Positions 1 through 12,482 of a DNA stretch of 64,000 nucleotides are shown here, piece by piece; position 1 is the stretch's first letter; every line of letters begins with the position of its first letter. This DNA comes from Diorhabda sublineata (Eukaryota; Arthropoda; Insecta; Coleoptera; Chrysomelidae), in assembly GCF_026230105.1 (NCBI RefSeq), contig NC_079482.1, forward strand, positions 14,632,001 to 14,696,000. Direction: 5' to 3'. The notes under the pieces are model-generated. The model was not told where the DNA came from. It ran no database searches and saw only the letters and a program-made list of their open reading frames with translations. Made by a program: the position numbers and the translations under genes.

Positions 1-720
1 ACGTTTCCGTCACTATTATAGTATTTGTGCAGTAGTGGTTTAAGACGAACGTGTTTTTTCTGTTCCGAAAAAACAGCAGCAACGTATCAATCTTGAATTT
101 CTTGTTAATTTGAAAAACACTCCGACTGAGTGCTATAAATTGTTATAGAGGCCTCTGGGAACAATTATCTATCTCGTGTGCGTATTTTTGAGTGATATAA
201 GTAAGCGCGTTAGTAAGGGTCCAGAGAGCACTGAAGATGAACAGTGCCCAGGTCGCCCTGTGACTGTTTCAACTCCGAAAACATTGACCAAAATCAACCA
301 AATCGTCGAATGAGCGTCCGGAAGATTGCCGAGGGTGTAAACGCCAATAAAGAAAAATTTTACACGAGAAATTACACATGGCAAAAGTCTGTGCGAAGTT
401 GGTGCCAAAAAATCCTAATCCTGACCAAAAGCTCTTGCTTCAACGGGTCTGCTCAGATTTCCTTGGAAGGCGAGAAAAGCAAGAAAAAGAACTGCTTTAA
501 AAGGGACTTGATTTGAGTTGATGGAAGTGGTATAGCAAAAAACAGCAGACCTCCTAAAAGGGCTCACCAAAGAAGACTTCCAGCACTGCTTACATCAATG
601 GAAAAAACGAAAGTTGTGTCGCGAAGGGAGGGGAGTATATTGAAGAGGAACATTCGAATGTAGAATCATTTTTATAATAAAGCCCATTTTTCGTACTCGT
701 TATTTAATAGCCAGACCTCG
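1..720 (+). pseudogene. mariner-like transposase relic, 5' end outside window
   Basis: Decayed mariner transposase read on the plus strand with several frame changes. Around 215-300 the translation reads SKGPESTEDEQCPGRPVTVS followed by PKTLTKINQIV, which matches the N-terminal HTH linker region of mariner transposases (family form: GRxSxEDxxRPGRPVxVSTPE). Around 540-660 the reading resembles the C-terminal end of such transposases. The DNA then closes with a TIR-like end near 695-720 (TTATTTAATAGCCAGACCTC). The catalytic DDD core is largely missing, since the element is only about 0.7 kb long here, so it is an internally deleted dead copy. The left end is cut by the window edge. Confidence 0.7.
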
Positions 721-1807
721 AAGGATCTAAATATGCACCTCTAGACAATTGATACAAAAACCTTGAAATCGATCTATATTTATAAATTCTCTAAAAATAA
801 ATATGTAGTATGATCGCGATATATGAAAAAATACCGTTTTTTTGATCTACTAAAAATTTATCATGGTTGCGGTATTATAGCTTAAGAGAAGATGTGTCGT
901 TTTAATAAGTTCAACTTCATCCATATTATCTCTCGTCAATTAAGTCAATATGAATATTATTACTCTCTTTTAATGAATAATGGTGTAAAATTTTCTTTGT
1001 AGAAAATGTTCCATTAGATAAGTTTTCCTGTGATACTAATAGAACATTCTTGGCAACTGATATTGGAAATTATCTGATAAACAGTTACCTTCACTAATTT
1101 ACGTATATTTATCCAAATCTTCTGTAACCACATCTCTATATGTTTGTTTTATCAATTACATCACAACTTTTGGAAATTTGAATGGAAAATAAATGGAATC
1201 GTTACTAGTACTGTTATTCAAGGTCCATTGTCTATTCAAGTTGGATCTATGATGGTCTATATGATATAAATAATCAATACTCTTTCATCATGTTGGTGTC
1301 AATCATATTTATGATGCTAGCAAACTTTTGATAGCTGAATCAACTTCGAATGGATCTCATGAATTCCTGTTATTGGAATACCATTTTTCAAACCAATAAT
1401 TCGAGTATTTGCTGAAATGAGATTTGAAAAACCTAATATTGTGATAGGTCTAGTAAGGTACTTAATAATTCCAATTGTGTATTGATCACATATGCCGTCT
1501 ACAAACAATACTTTCTCATAAACTGTGGTAATATGTGAGGGGTTTTAAATTCACTAGAAGTTGATTTAATATCGACGTTTATTTCAGGATCTATTGAGGG
1601 TACAAAACTTCTTTTGCATCTATTATGTAATGTTTCTTGAAAATACATAAAAGCAACTGTACTAATTTCAGAAGGTTATGCTTTTGTCAGCAAATAATAT
1701 AGGTACTTAATTGAGAAAAATAACAGAAATCATCATAAATTATTTATTGGAGTTAATCAATATCTTTACATATACAAAATTAGGAACTGAATTAGCATTA
1801 TATTTTA
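721..1807. other. AT-rich flank 3' of TIL copy 1, no gene seen
   Basis: No coding region supported. Parts of it (about 925-1210 and 1570-1800) recur downstream of TIL copy 2 at about 5775-5805, 6200-6335 and 6340-6570, so it is the 3' flank of the duplicated inhibitor unit. The segment 1210-1560 has no counterpart there. Confidence 0.6.
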
Positions 1808-2495
1808 TTATTGAGGACAGTTTTCTTTTAGTAAACATTTGTTATCATTCATTAAATAACCTTCATCACACCAACAGGCTCTTACCAAATCCAAAACACA
1901 TCCATTCGGATTTACCACACGCTTTGGGTTTGGATTTTGACATGTAGGGACAGGAGTGTAGCAGTTAGATCCTCCTATTTCCTTCCAATTTGAATTTGGC
2001 GGGCATCCAATTATCGCAGCTGTAAATAAAAATATGGATTCCATATAATTTCCATCTTTGTTAAACTTTTCGATATCAAAGAGGGTAGTTCTCATGAACG
2101 GGGAAAATTTAGGGAAATCATCGTTCGAAATGTGAAAGTCCATATAAATTATTACTCGGTATTTTGTTTGCAATCATATATAGATCAAAATCAAGATGTT
2201 TTATTCTAATCAGCTTTGGACGTAATTATAAGACCTCGAAAATGAGTCAATGAAGAGTACAATTATTTCAAATACTTATTTATTGCAAAAAATTTGTTGG
2301 CTGATAATTCAGAACTCCATATTCATATTCTGACCATTATTGACCATTTGAGTACTGATTCAGTACTTGTTTTCATCAATATTTTTTGTACAATTAGCTG
2401 CGAAAGACATATCGATCAATTTTTTATAAATGATAAAACTTACCCCTGATCGTTCCTATGAATAAAATGAAGGCAACTAATAATATCAACTTCAT
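1808..2495 (-). CDS. TIL-domain serine protease inhibitor, copy 1
   Basis: Two-exon gene: exon 1 is 2495-2444 and exon 2 is 2019-1808, giving 87 residues. Exon 1 encodes a 17-residue hydrophobic signal peptide (MKLILLVAFILFIGTIR). The donor is GTAAGT at 2443, the acceptor is TTTACAG ending at 2020, and the intron is 424 bp in phase 1. The mature part is one TIL (Ascaris-type trypsin inhibitor-like) domain starting CPPNSNWKEIGGSNC and ending CWCDEGYLMNDNKCLLKENC. It has 8 cysteines instead of the usual 10; the two missing positions match C2 and C6, which pair with each other in the family. The expected reactive loop after C5 reads V-L-D, so P1 would be Leu, suggesting a chymotrypsin-, elastase- or subtilisin-like target (inference). 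The product is probably secreted. TATA, initiator and E-box lie just upstream. Confidence 0.87.
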
Positions 2496-2539
2496 ATTGT
2501 TATTGAATATAGAATCTCACTATCACGATAAATAATCCT

Positions 2540-2597
2540 AAACTGTTGCCAAATACACTAAGCGATGGTTTATAATAAATTCTCATTATATCACGTG
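2540..2597 (-). promoter_or_regulatory. core promoter of TIL copy 1 (E-box, TATA, initiator)
   Basis: On the minus strand: CACGTG at 2597-2592, TATAAA at 2574-2569, and an initiator-like CAGTTT at 2545-2540, about 30 bp after the TATA box. The predicted 5' UTR is about 45-50 nt. The same three elements occur at matching spacing before all five TIL copies. Confidence 0.65.
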
Positions 2598-3207
2598 TGC
2601 TTCAAATTAAAATTAAATTCACTATTGATAATAATATTGAATTATAATCATTTGCTACCAATAGATATAATGTTTATTAGAAATAGTTACTTATTAGAAA
2701 TGAGAACAATTTCTTTCTGTGAAATAAGCGTAAATGTTATTATGAGATTTTCGTGTATCAACTTTGGAGAACTCCATCCTCTCATATCGCAATAATTTCT
2801 ATAAACAGTCTGAATCAGCCTCATATTTTTCCATAATCCTCTAGAAATTCACGTTTAGTTGAACAATTTGCTAGAATGTCATTTACTGGTATAATCATAA
2901 TAAAATTAATTTCAGCTGATGATAATTTATCATTAATAACAACTGTAACTTTGAAATGACTTCTATTAATTTGCGCTTTTATAAACATCGCCATTACTTT
3001 CCTCACCTCCATCAAGTAATTCTACTAGAAGAACTTGCCGCTTTTATACCCTTAATCAATCTTTCCTTTTTTTCTACTTTAAGTAGTAATGATTCTGTAG
3101 TATACGAACATTTTTTTGAGTTGGTGCTGTGATTCGATAGACTCTAATTTCTAAGTAACCATTTACAGCTATTAGGAGCGTTTATCAGCATTTCAAATCT
3201 TCAAAAA

Positions 3208-3925
<718 letters not shown>

Positions 3926-4245
3926 GTATTTACATATTTAGCTGTGATGTAGTACGTTGGACAAACTAGGAGATGTGCTAGAGACCGATAGGTATAAGGA
4001 ACAAGTTCATTCAAAATATGGAGGAACAAAAAAATCGGGTATTGTCGAACATGTTTGTATTTATAATCATGCGATATATCGACATTATCGGAAAGACAAA
4101 TAGTTTTAATGGAGACCAAGACCTATCTTTTACGGTTCATTTTATAGTTCAGTGGATAGAATTGATTCCCTTGTTTGCTGATTGGCAAGAAAATTCAGTA
4201 TATGTGGATAGATTAATATTTGAAGATATTTGAAGACAATTACCT
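3926..4245 (+). pseudogene. Penelope-like GIY-YIG endonuclease fragment
   Basis: With frame changes the plus strand reads YVGQTRR, then EQVHSKYGGTKKSGIVEH and NHAIYRH. This is the order seen in the C-terminal GIY-YIG nuclease of Penelope-like retroelements (Y-V/I-G-Q-T-R-R, a basic stretch, then a xxxSxIAEH..xxNHE motif). The same segment recurs in the Penelope copies at about 44.95-45.2 kb and 48.93-49.05 kb, for example SIADHAASHNHE. It is a dead 3' fragment with no RT domain nearby. Confidence 0.65.
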
Positions 4246-5163
4246 CAATTACCTAAACGTGCGTGAAACAGTATAATTAGGAGTGTTGATAATAATTTCC
4301 AATTAAACTGTATACTATTATAAAATAACCTTCACTATGGCCACTTGTGAAGGGCTTCCTATACTATTAATTAACAAAAATAAACTAGAAGAAGGAGGAG
4401 AAAAGATATATATTCAAAATAATATCGTATGTTAGACTTTTATGTACAGGGTGTCCCGGGACTTGATGCAAAAAATCTGGGAGTGTGTAGATGACGTGAA
4501 AATAATGCTGTGACATGAAACAAATTTTCTCATATGACAAGACACCTCATTTCTAAGTAATAGGCCTTCAATGTAGAGAAATCAGAGCTCATATTTATAT
4601 ACGTATACTCTATAAATTATACATTCGAACACCATTCCAATTTTAATGGATGATCATATATGTGTGTGTTTGACTGAAAAACATTCTACACTACTCTCTG
4701 AAGGCCACGGCTCATGCCAAATGGTTATGAATCCTTAACTTCCATAGAGACAACATGTATAATTTGAAGAAAGCAAAAATGAATTTTTCAATCGATTTTT
4801 TAATAAAAACGTACTCTTTGTTGAACTCTATACAATTTTTTTGGTCTTCGTTTCAGAATTTTGAAATATGTACAAAAGCACGTGTTTAATTTTTTTTTTC
4901 TCTTTATCTTCAATTTTTGGTAACTTACAATAATGTCATCCGTGGATAACTTCACACGGGATAATATTTGAGTTTGTTTTATTGCACTTTTGGTTCATAT
5001 GATTTGGTTTGGTCCATTTTAATACTCGATATTTTCGTGGTTTAACTCAATAATTTACCATTCATATTTTTTACTTTTTCAGAGAAAAAATATTGACTAA
5101 TTAGAGAAAATATTTAATAGGATCGCCTTGTAATGTCGAATTTAACATGTGTATACTAAGTGA
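4246..5163. other. AT-rich intergenic with a TE-like end
   Basis: No gene seen. At about 4444 the motif TACAGGGTGTCCCGGGAC resembles the terminal repeat of small mariner-type elements, but no matching inverted end was found nearby. Confidence 0.4.
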
Positions 5164-5850
5164 TAAAACTCCTTTACATCAGTCAGATAGGTACTTTACT
5201 TTTGTCAAATTCATCCAACTTCAAACTGCTGTCTCACGTGAGGCTTATTAAAGATGAGAAAATGTGTGAAGGACTATTGTTTGCAAGATATTTAAGATGA
5301 ATACGGAAGGAGAGACCATATTTAATTGGAAGAGATTTGTGATGAGAAAAAAATTCTCTTGAAGAATATAATATCAGCTACAACAGATAGCGATCTTGCT
5401 TTGACAAGGTGCCATGTCCTTGTTTTACATTGCGTTATCTATTGACATTTGGTTGCCAAGAATCTAAATGAACAGCTACTTCACTGCAACATGCCATTAA
5501 GGTATCAATCAAATCCGTAATATCTCATTGAATGATAGATTATCTCATTAGATTTGTGTTACTAGTGAAGAATATTTCAACAGTTTGCTATTTCATACTG
5601 AAGTTCGTTGGCTATCAGCATGCAATATCACCTCAGCTGGAGAAAGAACTTATAGAATTGACAACAAGCGAGGAAATTGAAATCAAGCGCAATTATAGCC
5701 TGGATTGGGTTTATTGTTTATTGATTTTTTATAGCATTCCCATCGTCATTCAATAAATGGAACTTTTATATTTTATCTCTCGTTAATTAAGTCAATATGA
5801 AGATTTTCACGAACAAGCTCGCCAAATGGGTCCTTAGGCCGGCCCTGTCC
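5164..5850 (+). pseudogene. hAT-family (ZBED-like) transposase relic, copy A
   Basis: A decayed hAT transposase on the plus strand with multiple frameshifts. The clearest piece, around 5580-5625, reads CYFHTEVRWLSACN, matching the conserved HTEVRWLSRGNVL segment of the ZBED/GTF2IRD2-like branch of hAT transposases. It is followed by a stretch ending ELIELTTSEEIEI. A GGCCGGCCCTG motif at about 5836-5846 resembles the hAT terminal end (CAGGGCCGGCC on the other strand). A second copy of the same fragment lies at 9880-10280, at a similar distance upstream of TIL copy 2 as this one is of copy 1, so it was duplicated with the gene. Confidence 0.68.
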
Positions 5851-6576
5851 AGTTACAATGGAATTTTAAAATTTGGCGAATTCACTTCGCTCCTTTAATA
5901 TGTTTTTTATTAATGGAGAACGCGCCTTTGATGAACATTTTATTATAGAAGGCGGTTCATCGCAGTATTTTTGTCAAATAATTTCTAGGAAATTCTATTT
6001 ATTTATTTCTTGTGTTTTCTCTTGTTCTAGAACTTTGTAGAAGTCTATTGGTGGTATGTGAATAAGTTTATGTAACGCAGTAAGTTAAGTTTTAAATAAA
6101 TAGTGAAAAGAACGAATTAGAGAAAGTAATCGTAGAAATTATTTAAGTGTGTAAAGAACTGAAGTGGCAGTGCTTATTAATTCACCCCCAAAAACGTTAC
6201 AGTATTATTGCTCTCTTTCGATGTATAAGGATATAAAATATTAATTTTCCTGAAATTTTCCTCTAACCACAACTCTTTATGCTTGTTCCATCACATCTTT
6301 TTGAAATTTCAATGGAAAATAAATTAAATTGATTTTTTTATTAATTGTTTATTTCAGGTACAGTTCAGGATCTATTGAGGGTACAAAACCCCTTGTGTAT
6401 CTATTATGTATCATTTCTTGAATGTACTGAATTCAAAAAGTTATGCTTTTTGTCTACAAATGACATAGTTTCTCAATTGAGACAAATATCAGGAATCATC
6501 ATAAATTATATATTATTTATTGGAGTTAATCAATATATTTATACAGAAGTAGAAATTGAATTAGCATTATATTTTA

Positions 6577-7616
6577 TTATTGAGAACAGTTTTCTTTGAG
6601 AACGCATTTGTTATCATTCATCAAGTATCCTTCATCACACCAACAGGCTCTTATCAAATTCAAATAACATCCATTCGGATCAACCACATGCTTTGGATTT
6701 GGATTTTGACATGTAGGGACAGGAGTGTAGCAGTTAGATCCTCCTATTTCCTTCCAATTTGAATTTGGCGGGCATCCAATTATAGCAGCTGTAAATAAAA
6801 ATATGGATTCCATATAATTTCCAAGATATGTTTGTTGAACTTTTCGATATCAAAGAGGGTAGTTCTCATGAGTAGGGCAAATTTGGTGGAATCATCGTTC
6901 GAAATGTGAAAGTCAATATAATTTCGTACTCGATATTTTCTTTGCAATCATATATAGATCAAAATCAAGATGTCCCCCGGTTGAAAATAAAGCAGTATAC
7001 TTTTATCACTTTGGATGTGATTATGAGATCATCAAATTGAGTAAATGATTTCAAATACTTATCATCATACATTTCAAATACTTATTTTCTTGCAAAGCTC
7101 TTTACAGTTTAACTTCAAGCTGACTGGAAAAACAGAAAAGGTTTTGTTCAACAAGTGCAATTCATATGTAAAGAAGTACTGTGATTTGTTGAAAAAAATT
7201 TGTTGACTGATAATTCAGAACTCCGTATTCATATTCTCAGCATTATTTTCCATTTGGGTACTAATTCAGTACTTCTTTCATCAATATTTTTTGTAACCTT
7301 AGCTGTGGAAAAATGGGGTAATTTATGGAAGAAACCGATATTTGAAGGATCAGTGTGCGAGTAATTTGCAAAGATAATGTACAAGTTTGCTATTCTTTCA
7401 TTGGAATGGACTATAGCTGTTTGAGATCCTAATTAAGAAATAGTGAATAAAATAATTCTCTATCTCAAATTACAATACAAGTTTTTGTATAAACATAATC
7501 ACTTATTACGAATAAGAATTTTCAAAGATATATCAATCAATTTCTAACAAATGATAAAACTTACCATTGATCGTTCCTATGAATAAAATGAATGCAAATA
7601 ATAATACCAACTTCAT
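6577..7616 (-). CDS. TIL-domain serine protease inhibitor, copy 2
   Basis: Two exons: 7616-7565 and 6788-6577, giving 87 residues. Exon 1 encodes the signal peptide MKLVLLFAFILFIGTIN. The donor is GTAAG at 7564, the acceptor CAG ends at 6789, and the 776-bp phase-1 intron is longer than in copy 1 because of an insertion. The mature domain starts AAIIGCPPNSNWKEIGGSNC and ends CVLKENCSQ. It keeps the family's 8 cysteines and lacks the C2-C6 pair. The predicted reactive loop after C5 is Y-L-N, so P1 is Leu as in copy 1, but the flanking loop differs (PNPKHVVD versus PNPKRVVN). Same orientation as copy 1, about 4.8 kb away, by tandem duplication. Probably secreted. Confidence 0.87.
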
Positions 7617-7660
7617 ATTGTTATTGAATATAGAATCTTACTAGTACGATAAATAATACT

Positions 7661-7718
7661 AAACTGTTGCCAAATACGCTAAGCGATGGTTTATATTAAA
7701 TTCTCATTATATCACGTG
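7661..7718 (-). promoter_or_regulatory. core promoter of TIL copy 2
   Basis: Minus strand: CACGTG at 7718-7713, TATA-type box (TATAAA) at 7695-7690, CAGTTT initiator at 7666-7661. Same order and spacing as the other TIL copies. Confidence 0.65.
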
Positions 7719-8055
7719 GGCCTCAAATTAGAATTTAATTTACTAATTGATAACAATATTAAATCGTAATTATTCGCTACCAAATAAAACCCATGTTCAT
7801 TCGAAATATTGACACTAATAATTACTAATTAGAAATCAGAACTAGTTGTTTCTGCGAAATGAATGATGTTATTATAAGATTTTCGTATATCAAGTTTGAA
7901 GAACTTCATTCTTTTTTATTGAAATAGTTTGTATAGTCTAAATCAGCCAATGTGTTTGACGGAATAAATATTTTACACTTCTATCTGAAGGTAACTTTCA
8001 CCTGTACAATCTAAAGATAGCAAAAATAAATTTATTAATCGATTTCTGACAGAGA

Positions 8056-8058
<3 letters not shown>

Positions 8059-8122
<64 letters not shown>
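8059..8122. repeat. (TA)n microsatellite
   Basis: About 64 bp of uninterrupted TA dinucleotides. Confidence 0.97.
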
Positions 8123-8127
<5 letters not shown>

Positions 8128-9259
8128 TATTTCTACCTCTATTATTGTTTTTATTTTTCTATTGTCGTCGCTAGCACGTTATTTGCCGGGCATGAAACTC
8201 ATTCTCTTTTTGAGTTCTGGCATAATTAAATAACAAATCAATAAAAGTTTTATGTTAAAAGTTAATTGTATTATTTTTAATTCAAATAAAGTTTAATAAA
8301 ATGTAGTTGAGTACGCCTATGAGTCTAACCTGAAGTTAGCCGTTCCTCTAATTTGATAATTCTACACAGTTCTCTGTTATAAATCGACTCAGATGAATAT
8401 TCTATTATTTAGATGTACAATATAAGGAAAATACTAAAAAATTATGTCAATTTTATATGATATAATCAAGAAGTTCTATTTCTGTGGAAGGATTACATAT
8501 GATACATTGAACAAAATTTAATTATACTACACAATTCATATTATTTCTACGGAAAAGGAATCTTAACCTCACAAATAAGGAATTTTATCCATTGTCAAAG
8601 TAAGTATAGGTAATATTGCTTTTTTTTTATAAATTATTTTATATTGTTACTATTATTATTATTATTGGCCAATAATACGTGAAGGAACTGACCTGAGATG
8701 ATAATATCTTGCAATATCAGATCTAAAACTTGCATTTACTTCTGTGAATTGTCAGTAACAAATCTTCAACTCATTGGATTTTCTTAAGTCCAGATATTTA
8801 TCTTCCATTCATCTTTAATAATTCGCAATTATTTTGTATTTTGATTCAAATTTAACTTCTATTTCTTATAACTTTTTCACTCCCCATTCTCTTTTCTGCT
8901 GATACTCTTCTTCCAATAAATAATAATCCCTTTCTTTTTTTTTTCCTTAGCAACCATATAATATGACTGACTAGACTTTGCTCTTGTCTCCTCACAATGT
9001 CACTTTTCAAACACTTGTCAGTTCTTATATTTATGTTTTTAAATAAACTGTTATTTCATTAATAGTTTATGAATTTTCACTATTATGGGTCATTTTGGCA
9101 ACAGTTTCATATATTTTTTTTAAAAAAATCAATCTTCCACTAAGTTTTATATTAATTTATAATTAATAACATTATTCTATGATACAAATTATGATTTGTA
9201 CATATGCAATCCTTTTAGAATATATCATTTTTAATAAATAATATAATATATTAATAATA

Positions 9260-9260
<1 letters not shown>
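8123..9260. other. AT-rich intergenic, nothing recognised
   Basis: No supported gene, RNA or element. Very low GC with scattered short (ATT)n tracts near 8645-8665. Confidence 0.5.

Positions 9261-9338
<78 letters not shown>
9261..9338. repeat. (TA)n microsatellite
   Basis: About 75 bp of nearly pure TA dinucleotides, preceded by imperfect TAATA repeats. Confidence 0.96.
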
Positions 9339-9340
<2 letters not shown>

Positions 9341-9879
9341 AAATGATCAGAAATCTAAAAGCAAGTAGGTACATAATGAAAATTTATAATTTATTGAGAT
9401 TAGTTTTACTGAAGATAATAATTAAACTAAAGGCAGAAAATCGATAAAAAGAATAAAAGAAATTGAATTGATATTTGTAAGTTAATTAATTATAGTTATT
9501 TTATATATATAGGGCACGGAAATCATCCCTTCAGGTTCTTTTCTGCGTTTAAAGAATCAAATAACTCAGTGATTGTAGATTGTAATATTTAAATTAATCA
9601 TTGAAACCTAACCTAACCTACATACTTTTCTACAAAATGAAATCCAATCACAGAAGGGGCTGAGTTATCGACTTCGCTTATTTTCCTAAACTATTACAAA
9701 GGATATTCAATAAGGAGCCTATTAACACAAAATTGTGGTATAAGTATTCTTATAACGCCAAGAAAAGTTCATAGAGGTTACATTTTGAGCACTGACGCGC
9801 ATCGTTTGTTTTGAAATCGCACCCGTGTTTTTCAAGTTTCTTTAACTATCGCAAACGATACTTGAATGTCGAATGAAAC

Positions 9880-10280
9880 TTATATTATCTGTTACAAAAT
9901 TTTTCAAATACGTGAGATTTATTAAAAATGAGAAAATGTGTAAAGAACTATTGTTTGCAAGATATTCAGAGACCATCTTTTCCATATATTGGATGCGTTA
10001 ATCACTGATAACATTTGGTTGCAAAGAATTTAGATGAACGGCTACTTCAATCGTTTGTTTGTTATCAAGAGATAATATTACTTCAGTTACTAAAAGATCT
10101 TATAGAATTGACAACGAACGAGAAAATCGTTCATCGATTCTTTATAGCATTCCCATAGTCATATTTGTGTGAACGTGAATTTAGTGTTGTGGCAACACTG
10201 TTTACTAAAAAGAGAAATCGTTTGCATGTTACCGAACGTGACGATTTGCGGCTGTTTTGACTGATATTAAAAGGCTTATT
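9880..10280 (+). pseudogene. hAT-family transposase relic, copy B (C-terminal end)
   Basis: The DNA is homologous to 5230-5760 (shared ATGAGAAAATGTGT, TTGCAAGATATT and CTTATAGAATTGACAACG-type stretches) but extends further. It ends with a readable hAT C-terminal dimerisation segment: after FP-SYL the reading is CEREFSVVATLFTKKRNRLH, then a DDLRL motif. The family form is CExxFSxxxxLxTKKRNRL. Frameshifts and stops show it is dead. Its position upstream of TIL copy 2 mirrors copy A upstream of TIL copy 1. Confidence 0.72.
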
Positions 10281-10775
10281 AAACATCAAAACTAATTATT
10301 GGTGTTATTTTGAATGAATGATAATCTGTGTGAATACTATGAAGTTGCATTTTAATAATTATTCTCATTGGAAGGTATAACCAGTTATAGTTAACTTGAG
10401 ACCTGAGTGCTCTTGTGTCTATCTATAATAAATGTATCGTTTCAAAATTAATGTTTAATCTCCGCTAATATAGCTGACAATGATTTATTTCATTTGAAGT
10501 TATAGTATAGGTAGGTGGTAAAAGGAGGGCGTTAAAAAATAATTTGTGTCCAAAGTGGGCAGCAGAAAAATATGTTTGGGAACTTCTGCTCTACATGATG
10601 TAGTGATAGTATCAATTGCAGTAGATGTTATCGGACAATTATAATTTGAATCACAGAAATATTGGAGCTTGACATTTTGTTTATAAGTTTTATTTTATCA
10701 TATCAATTCAAATAATTATGAATTGGGACCAAATAATTACATATTCAAATTGTTATCAATAAATTAATTGTTACT
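10281..10775. other. AT-rich intergenic upstream of TIL copy 3
   Basis: Nothing recognised. The last part (about 10690-10775) is part of the conserved TIL upstream flank. Confidence 0.45.
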
Positions 10776-10832
10776 CACGTGACCTAATGAGAATTTAATA
10801 TAATCCAATGCTCGTCTGTCGGGCAACAGTCT
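10776..10832 (+). promoter_or_regulatory. core promoter of TIL copy 3
   Basis: TCACGTGA-centred E-box (CACGTG at 10776-10781), TATA-type box TATAAT at 10799-10804 (the other copies have TATAAA) and CAGTCT initiator at 10827-10832. The promoter is largely preserved although the start codon downstream is not. Confidence 0.6.
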
Positions 10833-10869
10833 TTAGTAAACATATACACATTCAAAATTCAGTGACATT

Positions 10870-12422
10870 ATAAAGTTTGTATTTATATTTGTCTTCATCT
10901 TCATTATAGGAACGATTAGTGGTAAGTAAAATTTGATTGATTAGAGTATTTTGAAACTAACTCTTGTTTAAAATGTATTATTTTTATAAGAAATTCATAA
11001 GAACATGAACTAATAATATGAAATCAATCCATTTTATAATTAAATGGAAATGCCATGTGATAATAATAAATATGCATCAATATAATATGTATACATCGCT
11101 GATTGCTCATTCTACTAAAGTCAAAGTTCAGAAACAAATTGTGGAAACCATATTTTTGGGGATATTTATTTTTCATTGGTTTTGTTAATTTGTTCCTGTA
11201 GGAAATAAGATATTGCATTGTTCTTCACAAATTTCTACCATTGTCTCTGTCTCTGCTCATTCATTCATATATATTAGCACAAATTTTCTGTTATAAATAT
11301 ATCTATCACTCCATCATAATATGAGCTGGTCAAAAACTTTGCCGTGAATCCTAAGCATATTGAGTGTAAAAAAATTATATAGACAGAATTCTTTGGGTTG
11401 AATTTAATGTCTAAAAGTATCTATAAATATTAGCTCTTTAATATACTTATTTAAAGTTCCTTTGACCGATTATGGTACTTCAGTCCATCACTCAACCCAA
11501 TACTAGAGCTTATTAAAAAAGAAGTAATGTAATGGAACTGTGATGTAATTACATTATATATCATATTTATACCACATATGGTATTGTTGATGTACTTTCT
11601 TAAATTAATTGAAACACAAGGACCATTCTATATTTTTTAGATGCTACGTAACAAGGGAAATTGTACCAAGCAGCACTGCGTTTTTAAATACCACCATCAT
11701 TGAGTAGTAAATTCTGACTACAGTTGAATCAAGGTTTAGTTTGAGTTAACAACAAAATCTTGAACGGTTACAGGGTGCATTTAATTACTATTGAGAGCTT
11801 TGAGAAAATGATGCTTATGGTCGAAGAACATTAAAAATGCATCTACCAAGAAATCGAGAAGAATTTTTGTGCTGGATCCGCGGATCCGCAGAATTGGAAA
11901 TCAATTTTACTTGATCGTCTTTATGTAAAAAAAATCTTACTCGTTGTAAACTACCTACAAGTTTCTGATATTCCTTTCCGTTAGGAGAGACATGTATGGA
12001 TTCACTGGGATTCAACGACAACAATGAAGATAGAGCTAACCTTTGTCAAGAAAATTATGAACTCCATATATCAACATTTTCTCAAAAAATCTTGTTTTTT
12101 TTTCGTATCGTTGTACATTGTGAGAAATTTACACTTACCTTTGTATATTATTAGTTTAACAGATCTCCATATATTTATTGAAAGTTATCCTGATTTAATT
12201 TCTCTATTCACAGCTGGACCAACCACTTGTCCACCTAATTCGAAATTGAAGGAGTTGGGAGGGTCTACCTGCTATTATCCTGTGCCTACTTGTCAAAATC
12301 CAAATCCAAAATTCATAAATGATCCGCAAGGATGTACAATGGATTTGATAAGGGACTGTTGGTGTAATGAAGGATACTTGATGAATAATGATAAATGTGT
12401 ACTCAAAGAAAACTGTTCTTAA
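10870..12422 (+). CDS. TIL-domain inhibitor, copy 3: start codon lost (ATA), possible pseudogene
   Basis: Two exons aligned to the other copies: 10870-10921 and 12214-12422, with donor GTAAGT at 10922, acceptor TTCACAG, and a 1292-bp phase-1 intron. Exon 1 still encodes the signal-peptide sequence KFVFIFVFIFIIGTIS, but the initiator codon at 10870-10872 is ATA. The frame upstream meets a TAA without any ATG. Exon 2 is intact, with all 8 cysteines (CPPNSKLKELGGSTC to CVLKENCS). Residues at the expected reactive loop are T-M-D (P1 Met). An open frame runs from an ATG at 12024 through the intron into exon 2, so an alternative N-terminus is possible but has no typical signal peptide. An AATAAA lies at 12475-12480. 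Either a recent pseudogene, a non-AUG start, or a gene with another first exon. Confidence 0.7.
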
Positions 12423-12482
12423 AAATGAAGCTTGTTCAATTTTTCATTTTTGTATAAATATATTTGTTTATTTAAATAAATA

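Larger units (their letters stand above)
925..3060. repeat. tandem duplication unit A (carries TIL copy 1)
   Basis: Flanks, intron and promoter of copy 1 align collinearly with unit B around copy 2. Examples are the shared TATCTCTCG start at about 925 and 5770, the GGATCTATTGAGGGTACAAA motif at about 1590 and 6367, and the conserved upstream flank after 2500. The upstream flank from about 2500 to 3060 also matches the flanks of copies 4 and 5 (about 17290-17940 and 21420-21990), which shows the ancestral unit included at least 0.5 kb of 5' DNA. Confidence 0.7.
5775..7950. repeat. tandem duplication unit B (carries TIL copy 2)
   Basis: Second copy of the inhibitor unit, collinear with unit A. 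It is interrupted relative to A by extra DNA at about 5806-6200 and within the intron at about 7080-7440. Gene-to-gene offset is 4769 bp at the stop codons and 5121 bp at the start codons. Confidence 0.7.

Noticed and set aside
4444..4462. ACAGGGTGTCCCGGGAC as a transposon terminus
   Set aside because: No matching inverted end or target duplication found nearby.
9606..9622. Short CCTAACCTAACCTA stretch as a telomere repeat
   Set aside because: Only about three units; too short to separate from chance, unlike 17546-17576.
11815..12024. Minus-strand frame with YQKLVGSL, similar to a copia RT tail
   Set aside because: Only about eight residues resemble copia; no other RT or RNase H motif nearby.
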